Of a stretch of 64,000 bases of DNA, positions 26,632 through 34,941 are shown in pieces. This DNA comes from Legionella bononiensis. Its GTDB lineage: Bacteria; Pseudomonadota; Gammaproteobacteria; Legionellales; Legionellaceae. Within the stretch, counting starts at the first letter, position 1. Each line of letters begins with the position of its first letter. Location: NCBI RefSeq assembly GCF_016786215.1, contig NZ_JADOBG010000022.1:496001-560000 (forward strand), read 5' to 3'. The position numbers and the translations under genes are program-made. The notes beneath the pieces were generated by a model. That model made no database searches. It worked only from the letters and a program-made list of their open reading frames with translations, and was not told where the DNA came from.

Positions 26632-29600
26632 TCATCCGAAAAATGTTCCATCCCAACCCAAGTTCTTTTCTAAGTCCAGGTTAGTCGTTTGCGGGTTAGT
26701 AAAAAAGAAATTTCTATTTAATTTTAAGGGACTATAAAAAAATGGGTTTTGATGTCCAGATTCTTTTATTTCTAAATCAGAAGTAATAATCAGTTCCTGT
26801 CCATTTTCGAACATACCAGGCTCAAAATATGATTCTAAGAGGAGAGAAGATGTATTAATTGATTTTTCTTTGATTTCAATCTCGGTAATAGATGCTGATC
26901 CCTCAAACGAATCATGATTGGTATAAAATGGTTGTTCTTTAACGGGTGAATAAATGTTCTCATTAAATGAATCTGATATATGAACCTCTTGATTAAAAGC
27001 TAGTTGAAATTCAATATCGATATTTGTATTTGTATTTGTATTTGTATTTGTATTTGTATTTGTTATCAGACTTTGGTTATTACTAGTACCAAAATCAATG
27101 TTGCTAACAAAATCCTCTCCATTTGATGCGATATGATTCACTTGACAGTCGACCATTGAATTTGCAAATATTTCAGGACCATAATATTGAAGTTTTCTTA
27201 AAGCACTTATGTATAATTGATTGTTAAATAGTTTCACTTCATAAGTTGGATTATTTATCAATTTAGTAATCGTATGAATTCCAAATTCATTTAAGATTGT
27301 TGCCGGGAGGTTTTTTAAATCAAATGCTAATGATTCGCAAACGCTAAAACTTGATGCATTCGTTAAAGGTAGTTGAGTAATAAGATCCCAATTAATGACT
27401 GCTGCTTTGTGTTTTTTCATATTGTTTATAGGTTGAGAGATTGAATTTTTTCTCTTCTTGGTTTCTAACTCAAGCTCTTTCTTGTTAACCTCAGCTAGTT
27501 CGGGATTGATTTTTTTCATTTCATTAAAAATAATTTTATTAGATGATGCACGTGAAACAGATTTATTAAGGTCTTCTGAAGAAATAGTTTTCATAACAGG
27601 CTGCTGTAAAGATCCGAAATTGACAGCTAAACCACAGAACCATGCTTTAGTTCCTGGCGATTGGTTTGCCCATATATCTTTTGCTATATAAGAATTATTT
27701 TTCAATGCTGAAAAGAAGTTATTTTGAAAATCAACAAACGTGATGCATAAGTTTGGTTGCTCTCCAGAGCCAAAATTTATACTGTTTCCACACAACCATT
27801 GCTTAATAAGAGGTGTGTTTCTCCATATAAGAGATGCGATAGCACTGTGTTTCTCTAAAATGAAAGAAAAGTTATTAATTAATTCTGCAAGTTCAGGCTC
27901 ACGAATGATGATTTGATTTGTCACATGGCATTCATAATGGACAGATTGACCTTGATACCATGCTTGTAAGGCAGGATTTTGGTTCCAAATTTCATTGGCT
28001 ATTTTGGTAGACCCGTTGTTACATGCCTCCTTAAAAGTCAACAGAACAACCTCTGTTAAAATATGATGATTTGTTGCTTGGCCACCCACATTAACTGGAT
28101 GACTTTGATATAATTTTTGTAAAGCAGGATTTCTTTTTAACATTTGATGGGCTATGTAATTATTATTATGCTTTATTGCCGAAAAGAAATTATTGCTAGC
28201 TGATTCAGGGGAGATGGTATATATGTCATCTCCGAAATAGATAGGCAAGCCACTATACCAGTCTCTAAGACTGGCTATGTTATCCCACATATACTTAACG
28301 AGGTATGTGCTTTGTTGTTTTATACTCGATTCAAAATTAGCTACAATTTCATCGTGTGAAGGAAAAATAGTCTGTTGTGTATCGTCAAACGTTATTATGC
28401 CACCTTGGTACCAGGTTTGTAGCATAGGGTTTGCATTGAACAATGCTTTAGAAATGAATGAAGGTCGAAGATTAGCTAATTTAAAAATGTTGAGCAGTTC
28501 ATCAAATCTAATACAGCGCATTTCCGGAATGTGATCGTTTTCACTGATATTAACGAATTCGCAACTAAACCATGCACGCAAAAGTGAATGTTCATTCCAT
28601 AGTTTATTACTCAAGAAAGTTGCATGTCCAGTTATGCTTTGTCGAAAGATGCGAATTGCCTCATTAAGTGAAATTGTAAATATTTTATCTGCATTATTAT
28701 CACGTATATTCACAGGCTGACCAGTTAGCCACATTTGTATTGAAGCGTTCTTTTCTATTATTATTTTTAATGAGGCATTATTTTGATTTATTAAAGCAAG
28801 ATTGAAATTATTTAAAAGTTCTTGGAATGAAATTATTTTAGTTGTCACATTTTTTTTAGGTTTAATTGATATTTCTTCACCGCTCAACCATGATTTTAGC
28901 GACGAATTCGCCTCGAGAATTTCATTTATAATAAAATGGCATCTGCTGTTTTGTGCTGCTTTATAGAAAGATTTTGCTTCTTGCAATGTAATCTTGTATT
29001 TCTTTGATTGTTCTTTGCTATTTGTGCTTGTACAGATTTCTTCACCATTAAACCATTTTTTAATGAGAGAGTGATTCATCCACAGTTCTTTAATTAAGAA
29101 AGCGCATTTACTTTTTATAACTAAATACATAAAATCCAGCAGTTTTTCAAAACGAATGCTGTCAGATTTTTTGTTAGTCCCGTCAGACAAATCATCAACT
29201 TCTGGACAGTACCAACTACGTAACGCGGAATTTCCCTGCCAGACAGCTTTTATGATAAAGGGGTTGCCAATCAAGATATGTTCTTCGAAAAAATTAATCG
29301 CTTTTTTTAAAGATTGAGTTTTTTTAACTTCTGTTCCATTTTCAATAAGAGTAATTTCTTTACCAGCTAACCAATCACGTAAAATAGGATTAATTTCCCA
29401 TAATTTTTCTACAAAAAAATGTATTTGATTAGAAATGCCAGAATTAAATGAGTCAATAATTTGATTGAATGAAATCCTTTTGTGTTCCGTTTCACTAAAA
29501 GGTACCAATTTATTTCCATACCATTCTGCGAGAGATGGATTTGCATCCCATAGAGCTTTAGCAATAAAAGATGATTGATAAAAAACATGTTCAAAAAAGT

Positions 29601-30210
29601 GAAGCAGTTCAGTAAAGGAAATAGTTTTAGTTATAACCTCCCCATTGAAATCAATGCCTAAATTAGTTTCCTTAGTACTAAACCATGAATATAAAGTCGG
29701 ATTTTTTTCCCAAAGTATCTTAATAATATAAGTACTGCGACTCGCTAAAGTGGATTTAAAATTTGTAATTTGATCATCAAATGAAAGAGAGGACAGACTA
29801 GGAGTTGATTCATCACCAAAATTTATGGTTTCACCGCAAAACCAGGATTGCAAAAAAGTGTTCTTCTCCCATACTGCTTTAATAATTTCTGTTCGCTGGG
29901 TCGTTAAAATAGATTTAAATCTTTGAATTAGTGTATCGGCGGATAATTTTATTTCTTCTGGGGTTCCATTCATATCTATCGAATGGTCACCAAAATATTC
30001 CTGTATATACAGATTATTATTCCACATTTCCATAACGGCTTTAATTTTACGTTCATTCAGGAGTAATTTGAATTGAGTAATCAGCTCATGGCGCTCATCT
30101 AAAAAGTCATCCTCACTAATAACCTGATACTCTTGACCTGTATCTTCAAAAATTTCATGGGGACCATTATTATTAAGTGATTTATTGATGACTACTGATT
30201 TATCTTGCAT
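26632..30210 (-). CDS. Giant repeat protein: ~16 copies of a ~52-residue motif, NLS-like segment
   Basis: A 1192-residue protein, not recognised. From about residue 45 to 905 it consists of about 16 full copies and one partial copy of a ~52-residue unit: F-x2-L-x3-F near the start, a helix, then I-x-K-x-[LI]-W-x2-N-P-x-L-x2-W-[FY]-x-G, and a short variable polar loop. This predicts a helical solenoid. After the repeats comes a basic bipartite segment (KKRKN and KKHKA about 14 residues apart) resembling a nuclear localisation signal, then a domain around 945-1010, a Thr-Asn repeat, and an acidic polar C-terminal tail. A GAGG site precedes the ATG. Size, eukaryotic-looking signal and polar tail suggest a Dot/Icm effector; this is inference. 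Confidence 0.85.
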   Translation of the reverse strand: MQDKSVVINKSLNNNGPHEIFEDTGQEYQVISEDDFLDERHELITQFKLLLNERKIKAVMEMWNNNLYIQEYFGDHSIDMNGTPEEIKLSADTLIQRFKSILTTQRTEIIKAVWEKNTFLQSWFCGETINFGDESTPSLSSLSFDDQITNFKSTLASRSTYIIKILWEKNPTLYSWFSTKETNLGIDFNGEVITKTISFTELLHFFEHVFYQSSFIAKALWDANPSLAEWYGNKLVPFSETEHKRISFNQIIDSFNSGISNQIHFFVEKLWEINPILRDWLAGKEITLIENGTEVKKTQSLKKAINFFEEHILIGNPFIIKAVWQGNSALRSWYCPEVDDLSDGTNKKSDSIRFEKLLDFMYLVIKSKCAFLIKELWMNHSLIKKWFNGEEICTSTNSKEQSKKYKITLQEAKSFYKAAQNSRCHFIINEILEANSSLKSWLSGEEISIKPKKNVTTKIISFQELLNNFNLALINQNNASLKIIIEKNASIQMWLTGQPVNIRDNNADKIFTISLNEAIRIFRQSITGHATFLSNKLWNEHSLLRAWFSCEFVNISENDHIPEMRCIRFDELLNIFKLANLRPSFISKALFNANPMLQTWYQGGIITFDDTQQTIFPSHDEIVANFESSIKQQSTYLVKYMWDNIASLRDWYSGLPIYFGDDIYTISPESASNNFFSAIKHNNNYIAHQMLKRNPALQKLYQSHPVNVGGQATNHHILTEVVLLTFKEACNNGSTKIANEIWNQNPALQAWYQGQSVHYECHVTNQIIIREPELAELINNFSFILEKHSAIASLIWRNTPLIKQWLCGNSINFGSGEQPNLCITFVDFQNNFFSALKNNSYIAKDIWANQSPGTKAWFCGLAVNFGSLQQPVMKTISSEDLNKSVSRASSNKIIFNEMKKINPELAEVNKKELELETKKRKNSISQPINNMKKHKAAVINWDLITQLPLTNASSFSVCESLAFDLKNLPATILNEFGIHTITKLINNPTYEVKLFNNQLYISALRKLQYYGPEIFANSMVDCQVNHIASNGEDFVSNIDFGTSNNQSLITNTNTNTNTNTNTNIDIEFQLAFNQEVHISDSFNENIYSPVKEQPFYTNHDSFEGSASITEIEIKEKSINTSSLLLESYFEPGMFENGQELIITSDLEIKESGHQNPFFYSPLKLNRNFFFTNPQTTNLDLEKNLGWDGTFFG
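27021..27062. repeat. Hexanucleotide tandem repeat, 7 copies
   Basis: TATTTG is repeated seven times without change inside the 1192-residue gene, coding for alternating Asn and Thr on the minus strand. The unit is a multiple of three, so copy-number change would alter linker length without a frameshift. Confidence 0.9.
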
Positions 30211-30598
30211 ACAAGCCTCGATTGTTTAAATAAATGATTTTTTCGTACAATGAGCCTATTGCAAAATTAAAAAAACAGTGATCACATGACTCTCATCATG
30301 CCTTTTTTAAAATTTCCCCTTTGCCTCAGTGGCCAACTATACAGCAATAAATCTTTTTTTTCTCCAAAATAACTTTTTTCGAAGCAATGCTAACGCCCTG
30401 ATTTTTGGAAACAGGTAAGAAATAGAGGTTTGAGGTGACCAGAAACCAAAGATCAATGGGGCCAAACTCTGACCCGATTGATCTCTATTAGTCATAAAAG
30501 ATCCAGATCAGTTTTTGAAGTCAATTTAATATAGAAAATTCTATTATCTATGTGAACTTTTATATCTTGGGGTTTTAGAACAACAAAAGGGCTTCAAA
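30211..30598. other. Intergenic region with a short inverted repeat
   Basis: AGATCAAT at 30450-30457 and ATTGATCT at 30477-30484 flank a GGGGCCAAACTCTGACCC segment that resembles the GGGGCC / GGCCTGACCC ends of the element at 34672-34749 and the GGTCTGACCCC at 24116-24126. The promoter of the 1192-residue gene must lie here, on the minus strand. No gene seen. Confidence 0.4.
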
Positions 30599-30976
30599 TT
30601 ACATATCAACATCAGACAAATTACCTACGATTAATCTCACTTGTCCATGTATTCTGTTTAATTTTTGTTCTTCAAATCGAAAATAAGCGATTACTTCTGC
30701 TTCAACTAAGAGGCCTTCATTATTAGTACCTCTTGGATAGTATAGTGCAAATACTTCATCACCATCTTCAAGAACATGCTTATAGTCAATTTTATTGATT
30801 TGCATATTTTGCTTTTGTTCTTTGACGTGGGAAATATAATCATCATAACTCATTTCAACACCATTGATACATTGAGTGTAATTAGGATGAAAATATTGTT
30901 TTATAACCGTACTTACATCGTTCCTAGGGTCGTAGACTGATTCCCAAATGTTTTTAAGTAAATCAATATTAGACAT
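30599..30976 (-). CDS. SnoaL/NTF2-like small protein
   Basis: The 125-residue length and order (N-terminal helix LLKNIWESVYDPRNDVSTVIKQYF, HPNYTQxxNG, a YDDYISHVKEQK helix, then strands VFALYYPRG and VIAYFRFEEQKLNRI) are those of the SnoaL-like NTF2 fold. Members bind or isomerise small molecules; the substrate is unknown. AAGGTAATC lies before the ATG. Same strand as the HAD gene upstream, with a ~105-bp gap. Confidence 0.75.
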   Translation of the reverse strand: MSNIDLLKNIWESVYDPRNDVSTVIKQYFHPNYTQCINGVEMSYDDYISHVKEQKQNMQINKIDYKHVLEDGDEVFALYYPRGTNNEGLLVEAEVIAYFRFEEQKLNRIHGQVRLIVGNLSDVDM

Positions 30977-31083
30977 AAATGATTACCTTAATTTGAAAAG
31001 AATTTATCTTTGGTTATTCTTAGTGATTTTAAACTATATTGTCAAATCAAGTAGCATTCTTTGATGATGGGTTTGGGAGACAA

Positions 31084-31785
31084 CTAACTTATTACGAAAT
31101 TAAATTTCTGTTTTATATGATCTAACAGCTCAATTGTGTCATTAATAACCATATTTGGCTTCGAGTTAACAATCCAATTACGATGTTCATCATTTTGAGC
31201 ATGAGTAGAACCTAAAAAACCGATAACATTCATGTGAGCTTTTTTTGCAGCCATAATTCCAAAAGCATGATCTTCAATAACAAGACATTTTTCAGGGGTT
31301 ACAGACAACTTATTCGCTGCTTGCAGAAAAACGTAAGGTTCCGGCTTCCTATGTGATTGTTCCTCAACGCCAAAAATTACCTCATCATTAAAATACTTAT
31401 CCAAACCAGTAATATTTAATGTTCTTTTTATGTATTCAAAGTCACCATTTGATGCGATACATTTTTTTAATTTATTGTTCTCGATAAAATCTAAAATTAG
31501 TTGAATGTTATGGACTGGCTTTAGAAGCAATGGATAATTTGCCTCCGTTTCTTTTCCTATTTTAGGAAAATCTATTTCCATATTAGATAAACCAAATTCA
31601 TCTATAAGAATAGCCTCGAGTGTTGTTCCGTGGCTTACTCCTGATAATAATTTTAAAGACTGTTCAATGCTCATTTCATGACCAAGGCGAGTCATTTCGG
31701 CTACAAAAAACTTATGCCATATAATCTCGCTATCGACAAGAACCCCGTCATTATCAAATATAATTAGTTCTATTTCATTATTCAC
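31084..31785 (-). CDS. HAD-superfamily phosphatase, beta-phosphoglucomutase-like
   Basis: A 233-residue HAD hydrolase with motif I FDNDGVLVDSE near the N-terminus, a helical cap, motif II IASNGD, Lys in RKPEPYVFLQAA, and motif IV LVIEDHAFGIMAAKKA. Order and length fit the beta-phosphoglucomutase/YieH group, which dephosphorylates sugar phosphates and similar metabolites. The true substrate is not predictable. Confidence 0.88.
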   Translation of the reverse strand: MNNEIELIIFDNDGVLVDSEIIWHKFFVAEMTRLGHEMSIEQSLKLLSGVSHGTTLEAILIDEFGLSNMEIDFPKIGKETEANYPLLLKPVHNIQLILDFIENNKLKKCIASNGDFEYIKRTLNITGLDKYFNDEVIFGVEEQSHRKPEPYVFLQAANKLSVTPEKCLVIEDHAFGIMAAKKAHMNVIGFLGSTHAQNDEHRNWIVNSKPNMVINDTIELLDHIKQKFNFVIS

Positions 31786-31910
31786 TCAGAACGCCCCTCT
31801 TATCAAATAATCTAAGCATTATAGCTGGTAGCAGCTTCTTTAGATAAAATTGAACTTTAATGAATTACAAAATAATAGGATTTTAGGACATCAAAAATCA
31901 AAACAAATTT

Positions 31911-32261
31911 CTATAATAGTTTATAGTAGTGATCGGTTAGATCTACAATTTCTATGCTGATCGAGACACTATCAAGATCCAAATCATTTACAATTTTTTC
32001 TAGAAAATTGAGTATTTTTTTTCCAACCATATCTTTAACATCAGCTGTTCTCCCTGGCAGGATTTTTATTGTTACATGGATGAATACATTATTCGCAGTT
32101 TCACCAACCAAATACTCCCTATAAGGTAATACTCTACTTTTACAGCTAGAAATTTGAGTGGGAAGAAAATTCGACAATATACTATGCAACTCAAGAAATA
32201 TTGATTCAAATGACAGTTTTAATTTAATTTCTTCACTACATTCAAAAATAAGATGTGGCAT
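31911..32261 (-). CDS. 5-carboxymethyl-2-hydroxymuconate isomerase-like tautomerase
   Basis: The start is placed at the ATG followed by Pro (MPHLIFECS) rather than the in-frame GTG 12 bp upstream, because this family uses the amino-terminal proline as catalytic base. The body has the family's pattern: SCKSRVLPYREYLVG, FIHVTIKILPGRTADVK and SISIEIVDLTDHYYK. CHMI isomerises an intermediate of homoprotocatechuate breakdown; no other genes of that pathway are present, so it is likely used elsewhere or is a lone accessory gene. Confidence 0.82.
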   Translation of the reverse strand: MPHLIFECSEEIKLKLSFESIFLELHSILSNFLPTQISSCKSRVLPYREYLVGETANNVFIHVTIKILPGRTADVKDMVGKKILNFLEKIVNDLDLDSVSISIEIVDLTDHYYKLL

Positions 32262-32436
32262 ACTGTAAGTCACTATATAAAGTGTATCTATTCTACCAAT
32301 AAACTAGCAACCTAAAAACAATGTGATTAAATCAAAGTTTGGGTTTTGGGACAAAGTACTCATCTCTACTAAAGTGGTTTTAATTTAAACATAACAGGTT
32401 ACCTGACTCCTTTTAAAATTGAATTGAAATAAAGAA

Positions 32437-33012
32437 ATGATAAAAACTGAACGACTTATTATTCGACCACCTCAACAAGGTGATGCTAAACCTCTTAACG
32501 ATGCAATTAACCGATCTCTAACAGAAATTTCTCGATGGATGCCTTGGGCTTCAGATCCCAGCTTAAAACCAACAGAAGATTTTATTGAAAGAGGCATTAA
32601 ACAATGGAGTAGAAAAGATCAAACGGAGTTTCCGATGATCATTGAACTCAGATCGAATAACCAAATAATTAGTGCCAGCGGATTCAATGAAAAAAGTCAA
32701 CCTGATGTACCTATGTTCGAAATTGGTTACTGGATAGACAGCCAATATTCAGGAAATGGTTATATAACTGAAGCCGTTAATGCAATAACACAATTTGCAT
32801 TTGATAAGTTTAAAGCTGTTCGCGTACAAATCTGTACACAATCAGATAATAAAAAAAGTATATCTGTTGCCAAACGATGTGGATTTATTCAAGAAGCCAT
32901 TTTAAAAAATTATCGCTTAGACTGCTTAAGTAAGAAGGCATGTGATGAGGTCATTTTGGCTTGCTTTTCGAAAGAGCAACTTTCTTTTTTAACACAAATG
33001 GTAATTGAGTAG
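32437..33012 (+). CDS. RimJ/RimL-type GNAT acetyltransferase
   Basis: 191 residues with the RimJ/RimL order: TERLIIRPPQQGDAKPL at the N-terminus, WMPWA, GFNEKS, EIGYWIDSQYSGNGYITEAV at the acetyl-CoA loop (YSGNGY), and NKKSISVAKRCGFIQEAILKNY. Such enzymes acetylate protein N-termini or small amines. AT-rich like its neighbours. Confidence 0.88.
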   Translation: MIKTERLIIRPPQQGDAKPLNDAINRSLTEISRWMPWASDPSLKPTEDFIERGIKQWSRKDQTEFPMIIELRSNNQIISASGFNEKSQPDVPMFEIGYWIDSQYSGNGYITEAVNAITQFAFDKFKAVRVQICTQSDNKKSISVAKRCGFIQEAILKNYRLDCLSKKACDEVILACFSKEQLSFLTQMVIE

Positions 33013-33150
33013 TCCAACTATGAGATTTTGGAATGCTGATCTAGACATTGGGGTCATTATTGAAAGTGCGAAAAGTGATTTACATAAATTATTAATGTAT
33101 TTTTATCTATAATAACGCAATATTCAGCTTTATCTTAATAAGATATCTAT

Positions 33151-33795
33151 ATGACAAAAAAGAAAAAATCATTAAATAAAGATACCGTTCTTCAATCAAT
33201 AGTTGATGAATTAACTTCCGCTTACCATTGCCATACGATTATTTTATATGGCTCACGTGCTCGAGGAGATTCAACCGCAACCAGTGATTATGATGTTGCA
33301 GGGATTACAAAAACAGGCGAAAAACAACGAATCGCTCGTTTTGACGAAACACATCGAGTTTATCATGATATTTTTGTCTTCCCAGAAAGTGCTTTTGATG
33401 AGATTTCCGATGAACATTTATGTATGTCGGATGGCGTCGTTGTTATTGAAAATGACTCTTTTGGCACAAAGTTGTTGAAACAACTCGCTGCTGCTATCAC
33501 ATCACCTGAACTTATCAGCCCTGATGAAATCGTAGCACGTAAGGTCTGGTATCAAAAAATGTTAGCAAGGGCATCCACTAGAGATTTAGAAGGTAAATAT
33601 CGGCACATCTGGTCAATTTTTACAATTCTAGAAGATTATTTTGTTTTTAAACAATTGCGTTATCAGGGACCCAAAAAAGCATTTAAATATTTAGAAGATC
33701 ACGATCCGGAGACTTTATCATTATTTAATGAGGTTCTATCTAATACTAATGATATTGATATCCTGGAAAAATTGATTAAAAAAATAACTCATTAA
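33151..33795 (+). CDS. Nucleotidyltransferase-fold protein (MNT/ANT type)
   Basis: The pol-beta nucleotidyltransferase motif is complete: ILYGSRARGDSTATSDYDVAG (about 30-50, GS...DxD) with a third carboxylate in YHDIFVF. A helical C-terminal part (about 125-210) follows, as in kanamycin/aminoglycoside nucleotidyltransferases and in MNT proteins. No HEPN partner gene adjoins, so a MntA-HepT toxin system is unlikely unless the C-terminal part takes that role. Confidence 0.8.
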   Translation: MTKKKKSLNKDTVLQSIVDELTSAYHCHTIILYGSRARGDSTATSDYDVAGITKTGEKQRIARFDETHRVYHDIFVFPESAFDEISDEHLCMSDGVVVIENDSFGTKLLKQLAAAITSPELISPDEIVARKVWYQKMLARASTRDLEGKYRHIWSIFTILEDYFVFKQLRYQGPKKAFKYLEDHDPETLSLFNEVLSNTNDIDILEKLIKKITH

Positions 33796-33884
33796 ATCTC
33801 ATTGCCAGTTTAGCTCAATATACTGGGTCCATAATTACGGGGTTTTTAGACTTTATTAAATTCGTAGATCAATTATTTTTAAAT

Positions 33885-34433
33885 CTAGAATCTATAATGA
33901 AAACCATATAATCCAAGCACCTTGGTTAACCACAAAACAAGATCGTCATCAACTGGATAACTATTGCCGGGTTCAACATATTTATATCTATAAGTTACCC
34001 CTTTACCATCTGGGACATAGCCTCGTTTCACATAAATTTTCTGTGCAGCACCATAGCCACCATCACTCCCTGCATAGAGACCAACTCCTATACCCACTTT
34101 TTCATTTCTTTCTGAGGCTGCTTTTTCAGCCTGATCAAGAAGCAGATTTCCTATTCCTATATTTCTAAATTGCGGTAGTACATTCAAATCCATAATTTCA
34201 GGGATTTCAGATTTGGAGAAAAATTCGTATTTAGATTTCCAACTCAATGTTACATATCCAGCTAAATCATTATCCACATATGCCACCCATACTAGACGAG
34301 TATTCTTTGTTTGTTCGCGAAAATAGTTATCAAAAATACTTATGGGTTTGAACCAATTTGCTTTTGAAAAAGCGTCAAAAATTACAGTAATTTCCTCTTT
34401 TTTGAATTGTCTAATTTTGATATTCGGTGACAT
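33885..34433 (-). CDS. GNAT acetyltransferase
   Basis: 182 residues with a normal GNAT core: VAYVDNDLAGYVTLSWKS, EIMDLNVLPQFRNIGIGNLLLDQAE (acetyl-CoA loop RNIGIG), VGIGVGLYAGSDGGYGAAQKIYVKRGYVPDG. It resembles acetyltransferases acting on small amines or drugs. One of four or five GNAT domains in this accessory block. Confidence 0.88.
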   Translation of the reverse strand: MSPNIKIRQFKKEEITVIFDAFSKANWFKPISIFDNYFREQTKNTRLVWVAYVDNDLAGYVTLSWKSKYEFFSKSEIPEIMDLNVLPQFRNIGIGNLLLDQAEKAASERNEKVGIGVGLYAGSDGGYGAAQKIYVKRGYVPDGKGVTYRYKYVEPGNSYPVDDDLVLWLTKVLGLYGFHYRF

Positions 34434-34671
34434 TCATTTAGTCCATTTATTAATTGCTAATCTAACTGATTAAGAGGGCAATGAATCTTAGCAAATATAC
34501 TTATTAGGAATAACAACCTAAAGATTATTTTTAAATAATGGGGTTTTGGGACACATACTATTGGCACATTGAACTGCAAAAAAATCGGGGGGGTTGTGTT
34601 CCGTCCTACCCACTCTTTACAAATAACTGAACATTATCCAATGTATATTGCGGTATAATTTATGGCTTCTT

Positions 34672-34749
34672 ATGGGGCCAAGCCTTGAATTTTGAATTGA
34701 TATCACACCCCTCAGATATCTTTCAACTCAAAACTCAAGGCCTGACCCT
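34672..34749. repeat. MITE-like imperfect inverted repeat
   Basis: In the 508-bp gap 34434-34941 the left arm (GGGGCCAAGCCTTGA, then TTTTGAATTGA) is mirrored by a right arm ending AACTCAAGGCCTGACCC, giving imperfect arms of about 31-34 bp around a short centre. The end resembles the GGTCTGACCCC near 24116 and the segment at 30457-30475. A small non-coding mobile repeat is likely. I see no gene in the rest of the gap. Confidence 0.55.
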
Positions 34750-34941
34750 CTGTGTGTTCTGATATTAATTACAATAAGACGAACTATCCAAGTTCTCATT
34801 GATTTTGCAATTCTTTTTTATTTCACAAGGCTTTGTCGCATGGACAATGAGAAGCTCAGAATGAAATATTCGATCCCATCACACAACTTAACGAAGCCCT
34901 GTGTACTACAATTAATTATGAGGTAACTTTATGGACTGATA

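Noticed and set aside
27021..27062. Hexanucleotide repeat as an on/off phase-variation switch
   Set aside because: The unit is six bases, so slippage keeps the frame; it cannot switch the gene off.
29409..29594. 61-residue antisense-frame product within the giant repeat gene
   Set aside because: Shadow frame of the repeat protein with no start signal.
26632..30210. TAL-effector-type DNA-binding repeats
   Set aside because: Units are ~52 residues, not 33-35, and lack the paired variable residues at positions 12-13.
31911..32261. Homoprotocatechuate degradation operon
   Set aside because: Only the isomerase-like gene is present; no other pathway gene lies nearby.
33151..33795. MntA-HepT toxin-antitoxin system
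   Set aside because: The nucleotidyltransferase has no adjacent HEPN gene, and the neighbours are GNAT genes.
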